Source of the DNA: Molothrus aeneus
Lineage: Eukaryota; Chordata; Aves; Passeriformes; Icteridae
Reading direction: 5' to 3'
NCBI RefSeq assembly: GCF_037042795.1
Contig: NC_089646.1
Coordinates: 152,213,601 to 152,277,600, forward strand
DNA: 64,000 bases
The notes beneath the pieces are model-generated. The model searched no databases. It was not told where the DNA came from and saw only the letters and a list, made by a program, of their open reading frames with translations. Shown piece after piece: positions 31,864-41,350 of this stretch. How positions within the stretch are numbered: the first letter of the stretch is position 1; each line of letters opens with the position of its first letter. The translations under genes were made by a program, and so were the position numbers.

Positions 31864-32058
31864 AATCATGGAATCTTAGAATGGGTTGTGTGGAAAGAAC
31901 CTCAAGGATCATCTCATCCCAACCCCCTGCCATGGGCAGGGACACCTTCCACTATCCCAAATTGCTCTAAGCCTCATCCAACCTGGCCTTGGACACTTCC
32001 ACTGATGAGGAGTCCACAGATTCTCTGGGAAGACACTCGGAATATTACCCTACCTATG
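31864..32058 (-). mobile_element. CR1 3' end, minus strand
   Basis: AATCATGGAATCTTAGAATG, CCCTGCCATGGGCAGGG, CCACTATCCCAAATTGCTC and CCTGGCCTTGGACACTTCC are complements of CR1. The 5' end degrades after GATTCTCTGGGAAGACACTC. It is followed 50 bp later by a plus-strand CR1 of another subfamily. Confidence 0.92.
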
Positions 32059-32104
32059 ATGGGCCTCAGATAGAAGTCAGTAAGTTTCTTATGAATTGTG
32101 CTTT

Positions 32105-32357
32105 CCAGAAGTAAAAAACAAAAGGAAAAGAGGAAATGGCCTCAACTTGCACCTGGGGAGGTTTAGGTGGGGTATCAGGAATAATTCCTTCAATGAAAGG
32201 ATTATCAGGGCGGTGGTTGAGTCACCATTCCTGGAGGAATTTAAAAGCCATGTGGATGTGGCACTTGGTGACTTGCTTTCCTGGTGGCTTTGGCAGTGCT
32301 GAGGAACAGTTGGACTTGAGGGCTTTTCCTACCTAAACTATTCCATGATTCTAAGAG
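32105..32357 (+). mobile_element. CR1 3' end, plus strand
   Basis: AAAAGAGGAAATGGCCTCAA, ACCTGGGGAGGTTTAGG, TTCCTGGAGGAATTTAAAAG, TGGCTTTGGCAGTGCTG and TTTTCCTACCTAAACTATTC, ending ATGATTC. The 3' termini of this copy and its minus-strand neighbour point away from each other. Confidence 0.92.
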
Positions 32358-33044
32358 CCAGAAGGAGAAATGGATCCACCTGAGTTTCCATGTTAAATTC
32401 AAACATGTAGAGCCAATATTCATGAAAACTGAATTCTCCCTAAACAAGAACTTTCCCAAGCCAGCAGGACTCCACAAGCTTCTCCCAAGCTCCATGACTG
32501 GGGCAGTGAACGGGAGATTTAAAGTTCTTGGATCTGCAGTTTAACCCACAGATTTTCCAAGTAACATTTGCTCAGTAAAACATTTCCAAGAGTGGGATTT
32601 ACTGTCATAATTAATAGGTTATGATTAGGTCAATAACTTTCATCAACCTCGCCGGGAGAGAACCTATTAATGAAGCTGTAAAACAACGTAAACTCCATGG
32701 AAAAGATGGGAGGGAGGATTTACAACTTCCCAGAAGCCTCAGTAACTAAAGGGACGATTTACAGGAAGGAAAATGATCTGGGTGCCCATAAAACACGATC
32801 CAAATGATGCCCATATCCAAACAAGACAAATTAAAAAGGTTTAAGTAGATTTCGCAGCCCAAATAAACCAGAGCATCTCAATTGAGAGGATGCATTTTAT
32901 GGAGTGTGGGAGGGGAAGATGCATGGGAATGGGAGAGGGGATGGAGCAGGTCGATCAGAAATCAGGGACATGGCCTGGCATTCCTGATTCCCCCATCAGG
33001 ATCATCCTTTAGGATGTGGTCCAGTGGTCGCATCCAGTTCTAGA
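32358..33044. other. Unique noncoding DNA, conserved-looking at 32580-32910
   Basis: No gene is recognised. Positions 32580-32910 are AT-rich and CR1-free, with TCATAATTAATAGGTTATG, ATTAGGTCAATAAC and CCTATTAATGAAGC. The small palindrome CTCAATTGAG sits inside CATCTCAATTGAGAGGATG. Confidence 0.3.
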
Positions 33045-33126
33045 GGAATTCTGGTGTCCCTGGCCATGGCAAGGGGTTGGAAGTTGCTGATCCTTAAAGT
33101 CTCTTCCAAACTATTCCATGATTCCA
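33045..33126 (+). mobile_element. CR1 terminal tail, plus strand
   Basis: GGTGTCCCTGGCCATGGC, AAGGGGTTGGAAGTTGC, TCCTTAAAGTCTCTTCC, then ACTATTCCATGATTCC, matches the last 80 bp of CR1 in sense orientation. Confidence 0.85.
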
Positions 33127-33316
33127 AGAAGGAAGCACAGTCTGCAGGCACTTCTCCCCACAGCCAAAATTCAGAGGTTAAAATTCATGGAACATGTTCA
33201 TCCTGAAGCCTGGGGAAAGGAGACTTTTCCATTTGGGATGGTTGGGGAGGACAGTGCCCAACACCACAGAGGTGACCCCATCAGTCACCACCCAAAATAG
33301 ACTCCAACAGCTCAGT

Positions 33317-33770
33317 CACAGAATCACGGAATCAGGGAATGGTTTGGATTGGAAGGACCTTAAAAATCAACCAGTTCCACCTCCCTGCCAAGGGCATGGA
33401 CACCTTCCACTATCCCAGGTCGATCCAAGCCACATCCATCCCGGACTTGAACATTTCCAGGAATGGGGCAGCTGCAGCTTTTCTGGGAAACCTGTGCCAG
33501 GGCCTCACCATTCCCACAGGGAAGAATTCCTTCCCAAAACCCCATCTAATTCTTCCATTTGGTAGTGGGAAGCCATTCCCCCTTTTCCCACTCTCCATCC
33601 CTTGTCCAAAGTTCCTCTCCAGCTCTCTTGGTGCCCCTTTAGGCACAGGAAGTTCTCCTTGGAGCCTTCCTGTCTCCAGGCTGGACATTCCCAACTCTCC
33701 CAGAAGAGCAGAGGAGCTGCAGTCCTTTGATCAACTGAGTGACCTCCTCTGGACTTGATGGGACAACAGG
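33317..33770 (-). mobile_element. CR1 3' end, about 450 bp, minus strand
   Basis: GTCACAGAATCACGGAATC, GGTTTGGATTGGAAGGACC and CACTATCCCAGGTCGATCC run on to CCTGTCTCCAGGCTGGACA and GACCTCCTCTGGACTTG. The minus strand keeps VRPWHRFPRKAAAAPFLEMF. It includes the RT C-terminus and about 200 bp of coding sequence upstream of it. The 3' terminus is near 33317. Confidence 0.94.
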
Positions 33771-35057
33771 GAGAGGAGGGCAACACAAAGCAAATTTATT
33801 CTAAATTTATTTAGGTGCATATCTACAGTACCAAAACTTGTCCCTGTTGTCCCTTTTGGTGACAAGACCCAGCCATCTTCTGCCTTCATTTTGAGGAGCC
33901 ACCTTGGAGTTTATTTCTTTATCAATGTATGGACTTGAATGTCAAAAACCATTAACTTTTCCAAGGTTTTGGATCTCACAGCCTGCATGGATATTGCTTG
34001 GATATCGTTGTGCTGTGTGAATGATGTGGTTAAAGGGTGGGGGTTCCAGGAATGGATACAACTCCCATTGTTCCTCCCACTTCCCAAATGCCTTTTTTTG
34101 ACCCAAAACTTCTGGATTTCAACATCTCCCCCAGCAACTCAATCCCAACCCTCTGCAAGTTTGTTAATTATCCTCCCTCTTCTAATTGCGTTTATAAAAG
34201 CTGCTTAATTTGACAAGACCGATTTCCCATAACCCCCTGCTGATTAGCATCATGTTCCTGTAATTCCTTATTAATCGAGTCCTAGTGAGGTATTCCCTCA
34301 TTTTGCCTGGAATCAATGGCAGGCAATAATTAACCAAGTCATTCCCATTCCTCAACAGACTGACATGACATCAGATTTCCTCTTGTCCCTTGGATTTCCC
34401 TGCCTTGGGATCTTGAAAACCAACCCTGACTCTTCTTGGCCACATCCTAGAAAACACTTGGATAGAGTTAATCCCTGTTTTTAGCACGTTGAGTGTTTTC
34501 TAAGAGGGGCTATTTGGAATGTTCCCCACTAAATGCCGGCCTGTAAACCATCCCTTCCCTTTAATCAGGAACAAATCTGCTTTTCCCTCCAAATACAAAA
34601 CAAATATCCCCGGAAAATGCATGCTTTGCACATTTCCCTTCCAAGGAGGAATCAATACTGGGGTTATTATAGCTCCTTCTGTTCCCAAAGTATTTCAACT
34701 CTTTGCTGGCCTCAGCTCTACTGGCCAGAGCCTCTCCTGGCTTTTTGCTCATCTCACTGATTTTCTCCATTTTTGTGCAAATCCAATGTCCTTTATTCCT
34801 TTTTTTTTTCCCATTTGATGTGTCCCTTGTCACTGTCCCTTTGCCTCTAAGCCAGTTTTTCAAACCAGTGTCACTCTTGGTGCGGGGGGGAATTACCCTT
34901 TTGGGGGTACTTTGGTTTTTTTTTTAACCATCCCCTCTCATCATTCTCATTTTACCATTCCCTCTTTTTTTTTTTTTTTTAACCAGCTGAATTGTCCTTC
35001 AAGAGATTTTAGTTTTCCATGAACCTTGAAAAATAATCAAGGAGCTGGTTTGAGCTA
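33771..35057. other. Unique noncoding DNA with T-rich runs
   Basis: No gene is recognised. Positions 34150-34350 are AT-rich (TTTGTTAATTATCC, TTCCTTATTAATCGAGTCC, GGCAATAATTAACC). Poly-T runs occur at about 34800-34808, 34917-34925 and 34966-34980. The open frames at 34519-34818 and 34561-34863, on opposite strands, show no domain. Confidence 0.35.
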
Positions 35058-35190
35058 ACTCTGAGGGTGGTGAGGCCCTGGAATGGGAATCCCAGAGAAG
35101 CTGTGGCTGCCCCATCCTTGGAAGTGCTCCACAATAGGGCTTGGAGCAAGCTGGGATAGTGGGAACAAGATGATTTTTAGGACCGTTTGC
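35058..35190 (+). mobile_element. CR1 3' end with internal deletion, plus strand
   Basis: CTGAGGGTGGTGAGGCCC, GAGAAGCTGTGGCTGCCCC and GGCTTGGAGCAAGCTGGG, then ATAGTGGGAACAAGATG. The AAGGTGTCCCTGCCCATGG block normally found before the tail is missing. The terminus is degraded. Confidence 0.88.
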
Positions 35191-36437
35191 AGGTAAATCC
35201 TTGGGTTGCTTCTCCGCCCTTTTGTTTGGGAAGTGTTGTTAAGTGCAGACATCACCAACCAGCAAAATTCCCACCCTCTCCATTGGAACATTGATCCATA
35301 ACCATTCCACATAATTTTTCTATAGGATTTCCCAATGGCTTGACACTTTCACCAATTTTTCCCCATTTCCTTGCCCAAAATACCCCACAACCAGATTCTT
35401 GAGCACTGCAGCAATCAAAGCTGGTGGAACTGGATCCTCCAAAAAAAGTTTTCATGGCAGCATTTTTTTCTGTCAAAAAAATAGAAATTTTGGATGAAAA
35501 TAATTTTTTCCACTTTCTGCAGCATCAGGCTGCCACTGAACATTTATGAACTCAAAACCAGTTTATTTTTCAGGACTGGGATTTCTCCAAAGGAAAGTGT
35601 TTCAGTTTGTGCTGTTTCTTGACCATCTACCTTCCTCTTTTCCTCTTTTCCTTCCCTCTTCTCCCAGACTGTCCAAACAAAAGGTCCTGTGAACCTCTTT
35701 TTCTCCCAGACTGGGGACTATTATTTTTATTTCCAGTCCCTTCCACCTCTTCTTCCCTGGAATCTGCCAGGTTTGCAGTAATTTGAGATTCCCATTCAAA
35801 GTAACTGAGTCGCCACTGGCAAAGACTCAGCGTGACCAGGACAGCCCTGCCTGGAGGTGACCCTCTGGCCTGAGCTGGGCCATTTAATCCCCCAGATTCC
35901 AGAATATTGGGAAGCATTTCTTAGTTTATTCAGTCCCTTTATTCCTTTAGATGATCCTGGAATTAGCTATGGACAATGAATTTGCCCATTCACTGCAGCA
36001 GAAGGTTTTCCATGGAGATGAAGCCTCAGGGACAACAAGGAGATATTTCCCTTGCTATTCAACTTCCTGGAGATTATTAATCCATCCTGGATAGAGGTCT
36101 CTGAAGTGTATCCTGTTTAAATATGGAATTAAATATGCAGGAAAAACTGAGGGAGCACAGACCCCTTAATTTGCAGTGTCTGATCAAAAGATTCACCTGA
36201 GAAATGGAAGCTCCAACCTCATCTGGTAGGGCCAAGTGAAAAAATGGCCATGGAAAAAAAAAAAGATGGAAGCAGATCTGAAGTCTCTGAACAATTTTTT
36301 TCCACTGATCCTTCAACAGCTGGAATTTCTCATGGCCTTATCTCTTTACCTCTGAGCTGTATGGACCCTTCGGAGTCTTTAAATGGTTCTTGCAATTGAT
36401 CAGCGCCACTGATGGAAAATCCCACCACTACAGCTTC
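35191..36437. other. Unique noncoding DNA
   Basis: No gene or known repeat is recognised. Positions 35625-35680 are pyrimidine-rich (CTTCCTCTTTTCCTCTTTTC), which produces a basic-looking open frame on the minus strand. Confidence 0.4.
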
Positions 36438-36666
36438 AGACTGAAAGATGGGATGCTGGGAAGAATTTTGTCCATGTGAAGGTGGTGAGTCCCTGGAATG
36501 GAATTCCCAGAGAAGCTGTGGCTGCCCCATCCCTGGAATTCTTCAAGGCCATGTTGGGCAGGGATTGGAGCAACCTGGGATTGTGGAATGTGTCCCTGGC
36601 CATGGATTAGAGGACCTTGGAAATCCCTTCCAATTCAAACCATTTCATGATTCCGTGATCTCATAA
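36438..36666 (+). mobile_element. CR1 3' end, plus strand
   Basis: GAAAGATGGGATGCTGGG, GGTGGTGAGTCCCTGG, AGAGAAGCTGTGGCTGCCC, AGCAACCTGGGATTGTGG and AATCCCTTCCAATTCAAACC, then ATTTCATGATTCC. A typical 230-bp truncated copy. Confidence 0.93.
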
Positions 36667-37025
36667 ATGTTTTCTCATCTCTTCCTGCTGGAGCTGATAT
36701 TCCTCACATAGATTCAGGGAGTTGATCAGAATAGATCATGGGGAAAACCAGGTGACAAACCAGGAGACAATCCAGGTGATGTGGCCCTCACATCCCTTTC
36801 CAATGGCCCATGGAGCTGCTCCTACTTCCCATGAGGGTGAACTGGAAAAGAATCAGGTGCAGCACATGGAACCAGCTGGAAAAGCAACAATAATCCTGCA
36901 CAAAAGTGTTGATGTTAGGCCCGAGTGAAGTTTTACTCCAAAACAAATCCTTCAGGATCGGTGGGAGGGATGTTTAACACCCAGGTTTTTAATTGGTCGG
37001 CTTTTATCCATAAAAATGAATGATT
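36667..37025. other. Unique noncoding DNA
   Basis: No gene is recognised. CAGGTGACAAACCAGGAGAC and AATCCAGGTGATG form a loose local repeat at 36750-36780. Confidence 0.35.
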
Positions 37026-37130
37026 CCATGTGTAAAAACATCATTGCACGTGTAAAAGTAAATTATTGTGCATATAAAATCTTTACTGCACATCTAAAAG
37101 TAAATTATTGTGCATGTGAAATAGATTCCG
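37026..37130. repeat. Tandem repeat with about 21-bp period (42-bp higher-order unit)
   Basis: GCACGTGTAAAAGTAAATTA (37046) and GCACATCTAAAAGTAAATTA (37088) are near identical and 42 bp apart. Between and around them the weaker half-units CCATGTGTAAAAACATC, GCATATAAAATC and GCATGTGAAATAG recur every 19-23 bp. About five half-units are recognisable. Each carries GCA(C/T)RTNTAAAA. Confidence 0.85.
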
Positions 37131-37705
37131 GCATTTTTTTCCCCTTGTACCTCCCAGTCATTATTTTGGGAACACTTGTAATCCCTCACTTTGAACATGT
37201 GGAAGTTCCACTAAAGATTCCTTTTGAAACAGACTCCCATCTGTGCTCTCCAGAGGAATATCCCAAATATGGGTCAAAATCTGTACGACTACACAGGAAT
37301 TCCTGGCAATGACGTGTATTAATTATGCTCACAAAACTGCCAAACTGCTGGAATCCAATTCCTTCCCATTCCTGCCACAGCTGGAGCACCAGGGTCGAGA
37401 TTGATGGGGAATATCTTTGGCCTCTCTCTCACACCGAGTTTAAAAGCTTTGGCCTCAAGGGCAGGCCAAGCTCCTGTCACATTTGGCATTGCTGGACCAG
37501 CACAAAACAGCTCCCAGGCTCAGCACAGCTCATCCATATCCCTTCCCCGTGGCAGCCAGGTGCAGCTGGAATGTGGGAACGTGGTGGTGTGTCCCATGGG
37601 ATCAGGGATGCCACCAGAGATCCAAGAGGCCTCATTCAGAGCACAGCTTTGTAGCTTTGATCATGTGGATCCAGGAGTTGGGACTGTCCCAGACTACTTC
37701 AGCAT
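37131..37705. other. Unique noncoding DNA
   Basis: No gene is recognised. Open frames at 37325-37772 (plus, three frames) show no domain and run into the next CR1. Confidence 0.35.
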
Positions 37706-37707
37706 CA

Positions 37708-38105
37708 ACCACCGAATCCCAGAATCTGTGAGGTTGGAAAACACCTCCAGGATCACTGAGTACAGCCTGTGACTGATTCCAAATTTGTCCACCAGTCCAG
37801 AGCACCGAGTGCCACATCCAGGTGTCCCCCTTGGGGGTGGGGACTCCACCACCTCCCTGGGAATCCCCTTCCAATGCTTCACAACCCTTTCCATGAAGAA
37901 ATTCCTCCTGATGTCCAACCCAAACCTCCCCTGGCACAGCTTTAGGCCGTTTCCTCTTGTCCTGTCCCTTGTTCCCTGGGAGCAGAGCCCAGCTCCCACC
38001 TGGCTGCACTCTCTTGGAATCGTGAAGAAGTGAGAAGGTCTCCCTGAGCCTCCTTTTCCCCAGGCTGAGGCCCCCCAGCTCCTTCAGCTGCCCCTGGAAG
38101 GACTT
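37708..38105 (-). mobile_element. CR1 3' end, about 400 bp, minus strand
   Basis: CCCAGAATCTGTGAGGTTGG, GAGCACCGAGTGCCACATCC, CCATGAAGAAATTCCTCC, TTGTCCTGTCCCTTGTTCC and CTGAGCCTCCTTTTCCCC are CR1 complements. The minus strand reads TRGNGLKLCQGRFGLDIRRN, then ERVVKHWKGIPREVVESP, an almost unbroken end of CR1 ORF2. This is among the best-preserved minus-strand copies. Confidence 0.95.
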
Positions 38106-38802
38106 ACAACATCCCACTGGAATTCCTTTACCCCATCCCTGACTTGTGTTGCTGATGTTTTCACCATCCAGCCTTCACAGGAGTAGATGCTCCTGCAGAT
38201 TGCATGTGTGTGGTCGTCCAGTGAAGTCCCAGAGGGCTGTGAAGCTCCATTCCATGTCTGAAGTTCTCAGAGGGGTCTCAGACTCACTTTCATGAGGAGA
38301 AGGATCCATGGAGAAAGTCTCCATCAGAAATTGTTCAGCTTCCCATGTCTGAACTGGGGAAATGATGGAGCTGGACACAGAGTCACTTCACATCCAGCCC
38401 CATTTTTGAGTCCGTCCATCCTATTTCAAGGAATGGCAAGCTCTTAGTAATGGAAATTAGGGTTGGGCACCACAACATCACTTTACCACAAATTACGGGA
38501 TATCCAGATATCCCACAATTTTGGGATAGCCAGGTATCCCACCAAAAGTGCTTCTAGTCCTATCCCTGACCAAATCGTTCATCCAGTAAGGATGAAAACC
38601 TCTGCACAGCAAGGCACAGTAAAATAAGGCTGAAACTTGCTGAGACATCCAAGGATGTCACCAGTTTGGCATGGAAGCCTTGACACACCCAGCTGGAATA
38701 TTGTGAGGCCAGAAGGATTGGAGATATGGAGATACCAGTGTGCTAAGGAAATGTAGTACAGCCTGTCCCTTGAATGCTTCCCAGTGATCCCGTGCAACAT
38801 TT
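38106..38802. other. Unique noncoding DNA
   Basis: No gene is recognised. At 38495-38545 the word GGATATCCAGATATCCC is followed by GGGATAGCCAGGTATCCC, a local repeat built on a palindrome. Confidence 0.35.
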
Positions 38803-38820
38803 CAGGGCAATATTGCCCTG
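38803..38820. repeat. Perfect 18-bp palindrome
   Basis: CAGGGCAATATTGCCCTG equals its own reverse complement. AACAT on the left and ATGTT on the right extend the symmetry after a mismatch. Confidence 0.95.
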
Positions 38821-38924
38821 AGGATGTTCCTCATTCCCAGGAGTTACTTTGGTGTCATTGTCAGGGCCTGGAACTGCAGTGTCACCAAACTGGAATGAAT
38901 TGTGACCATTTCTGGAAGGTCTCC

Positions 38925-38962
38925 AACAATATTGGAAGGTCTCCAATATTAGATTCCAATGC
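38925..38962. repeat. Short tandem duplication, about 20 bp
   Basis: TGGAAGGTCTCCAACAATAT is followed by TGGAAGGTCTCCAATATTAG. Each unit contains the inverted pair TTGGA/TCCAA. It sits just before the next CR1. Confidence 0.85.
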
Positions 38963-38974
38963 TGGAGATCTTTG

Positions 38975-39180
38975 ATTCTCTCTGGGAAGGAATTCTTCCC
39001 TGGGAGGGTGGTGAGGCTCTGGCACAGGCTGCCCAGAGAAGCTGTGGCTGCTCCATCCCTGGAAGAGTTGAAGGCCAGGTTGGACAGGGCTTGGAGCAAC
39101 CTGGGATAGTGGAAGTGTTGAAATGAGATCATCTTTAAGGTCCCTTCCCACCCAAACCATTCCACGATTCCATGATTCTC
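38975..39180 (+). mobile_element. CR1 3' end, plus strand
   Basis: CTGGGAAGGAATTCTTCCC, GTGGTGAGGCTCTGGCAC, GAGAAGCTGTGGCTGCTCC, AGCAACCTGGGATAGTGG and CCCAAACCATTCCACGATTC. The terminus at about 39178 directly abuts an interior part of an opposite-strand CR1. Confidence 0.93.
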
Positions 39181-39850
39181 ACCACCCAAATCAGGGAGGA
39201 ATTTCTTCCCAATATTCCATCTAACCCTACTCTCTATCGGTTTGAAGCCATTCCCCCTTTTCCTGTCACTCTATCCCTTGGAAAAAAAATCCTTTTCCAT
39301 CTTTTTTTCAGCTCCTTCTGGTTCTGGAAGGCCACAGTTAGGTCCCTCCAAGCCTTCTCTTTTCCAGGCTGAACAATCCCAATTCTCTGTGTTTTCTCAC
39401 AGCAGAACTGGTCCCTCTGATCATCCTGGTGCCTCCTCTGGACTTGCTCCAACAGCTCCATGACCTTCCTCCAACAGCTCCATGTCCTTCCTGGGCTGGG
39501 ACCTCAGAGCTGGATGCAACATTCCAGGCGGGATCTCACCTAAGCAGGGCAGAAGTGTAGAATTCCCCACTCTCCTGCTGCCAAGCCTTGTGGGATCAGC
39601 CCAGAATACAATTGGATTTCTGGGACTGGAACACACATTGCTGGGTCATGTCCAGCCTCTCACCTACCAGCACTTCCAAGCCCTTCTCCCTAGGGCTGCT
39701 CCATCTGCTCATGCCCAGCCTGGATTGACCCTGGGATTGACTCTCTCTCCCTCAGTTGCAGCACAAGCACTTGGTTCTGTTAAACCTCATGAGATTCCCA
39801 TGGCCCCACATCTCTCAAGATTGTCCAGGTCCCACTGGATGCATCCAAAA
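39180..39850 (-). mobile_element. CR1 ORF2 segment, about 670 bp, minus strand, lacking its 3' end
   Basis: The plus strand shows AGGGAGGAATTTCTTCCC, CAGGCTGAACAATCCCAATT, CTCCAACAGCTCCATGTCC, CAAGCCCTTCTCCCTAGGGC, AAACCTCATGAGATTCCC and CAAGATTGTCCAGGTCCC. All are complements of the CR1 reverse-transcriptase coding region toward its end. The minus strand still reads CIQWDLDNLERCGAMGIS, matching the segment after the RT active site. Unusually for CR1, the 3'-terminal 200 bp or so is absent here. Near its place is the plus-strand CR1 tail. A GAC/CTTCCTCCAACAGCTCCATG duplication occurs near 39450-39490. Confidence 0.92.
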
Positions 39851-40574
39851 CTGGGAATTCTCATTGGCTCATGCATCACTTGCAACCTGACAGTGTCTCC
39901 ACCCCTGGTGACACGTCCACACTTCAGCAGATGGCTCAGGTGACACAAACCACTGCTGCCAAGTGGAGCATCCCATGGTGGGTCCATCTCCTCCCTTCAC
40001 CCCCTGCGTCCTCTCCCATAAATCCCAGGAGAGTTCAATAACCTGTATCCCCAACCTTTATTACCAGAGTGAATAATCCATAGGGAGCAGGTGATTTGTG
40101 TCCTATCCATAAAACCTTTGGCACTTCTGATGAATGACCTACAATGGTACAAACTGGGACGATGCAATTCCTCGTGTCCTGCTCACTCCCTGCCTGCAGA
40201 TCCCTCCCTCTCCTCCCCCTCCTCCCTTCCCCCTTTTATTCCTTATCTGACGAAATCATCAAATTTATGGCCAAATTGAAATGAAATGCAATTTAATTCC
40301 CGTTCTGCTTTCCGTCCATCACCTCGCCGGCCGCTCCCGGAGGATCTCCTAACCCAATCACCGGATGGCCGTAACTTCATTAGTGCTGCCAGCAATTCCC
40401 TGCTTTCTGCTGCGTGTGGCTCCTAGAAATCATGGCTGACACCCCTCCCTGGGAATTACTGGAAGCGAGAGCTGTCTCAAGTTTTTGCTGGGCTATTTCC
40501 GACTTCTGCTCCATCAGCGGATTTACTTCCGCGGGGTGAGGGGATCACCTCGGCTTGGTTGGATGATTCCCACC
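39851..40574. other. Unique noncoding DNA, conserved-looking at 40240-40440
   Basis: No gene is recognised. Positions 40240-40440 are CR1-free. They combine AT-rich words (ATGAAATGCAATTTAATTCC) with CpG-bearing ones (CACCTCGCCGGCCGCTCCC, TCACCGGATGGCCG) and TAACTTCATTAGTGC. Confidence 0.3.
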
Positions 40575-40790
40575 AAAAAAAAATTTCCAAGGTGGAAAGA
40601 TGGGAAGGAGGCTGAGATGCGATGCCCAGACAGCTGTGGATGCCCCATCCCTGGAAGTGCCCGAGGCCTTGACTGGATAACACTTGGAACAACCTGGGAT
40701 AGTGGAAGTTGTTCCTGGCCATGGAAGGTGGTCAGAATTGGATGAGTTTTAAGGTCCCTTCCAACAATAACCATTCCAGGATTCAATGAA
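40575..40790 (+). mobile_element. Degenerate CR1 3' end, plus strand
   Basis: CCCAGACAGCTGTGGATGCC, CCATCCCTGGAAGTGCCC, AACAACCTGGGATAGTGG and TTTTAAGGTCCCTTCCAAC, then CCATTCCAGGATTC. The part before the tail is more diverged than in neighbouring copies. Confidence 0.9.
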
Positions 40791-41194
40791 CACACATCCC
40801 AGGTCACCTTGGGATCTATGGAGCTGGGAAAAGGGATGGCAGGGAAATCTTCGGAATAGGCAGCTCCTCGTGGCACCACATGGCTCCTTCCAAGGAATGA
40901 GCAGGAGCCTCATGGAGGAGAAACTCCCAAACTGCCAAACCCCTCATCCCACTCTGGAAATTCCAGAATCCACTCATGTTGCCTTGTGAGCCACCTGAAA
41001 CACTGGAAAAACATCCAGGTGGATGTTTATCTTCCCTGCCTCCTGTCCCATGGATGAATCCACTCTCTTTAAGCCCTTCTTGACACATTTGTCCTCCAAA
41101 CTCCATCCCTGGAGATCCCACCCTTCCCCTCCTCCCAGTAATTAATCCCAGCCCTCCTCTATCCCACAGCTCTAAATCTCCTTTGCTGGTTTTT
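40791..41194. other. Unique noncoding DNA
   Basis: No gene is recognised. The sequence may grade into the old CR1 that follows. Confidence 0.35.
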
Positions 41195-41350
41195 AAGCTC
41201 CTTATTCCTTGTCCTATACACAGGGAAACGTGTCCCTCCCCTTCCTGCAGCAGCTTTTTACATAATTGCCGGCTGTTATCCCATCTCCCTTCATTCTTTG
41301 GGATAAACAATCCCCCGTTTTTCCCCAGTCATTCCTCACAGACTATATTT
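41195..41350 (-). mobile_element. Ancient CR1-like fragment, minus strand
   Basis: CCTTCCTGCAGCAGCTTTTT, ATAATTGCCGGCTGTTATC, CCATCTCCCTTCATTC, GGGATAAACAATCCCCCG and CAGTCATTCCTCACAGAC resemble the complement of an older CR1 lineage shared with reptiles. That lineage carries TGTTATCATGTCTCC and AAACAAACCCAA at these places. The minus strand keeps a diverged LCKKLLQEGEGHVSLCIG. It is clearly more diverged than the other copies. Assignment rests on word order, not on alignment. Confidence 0.6.
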
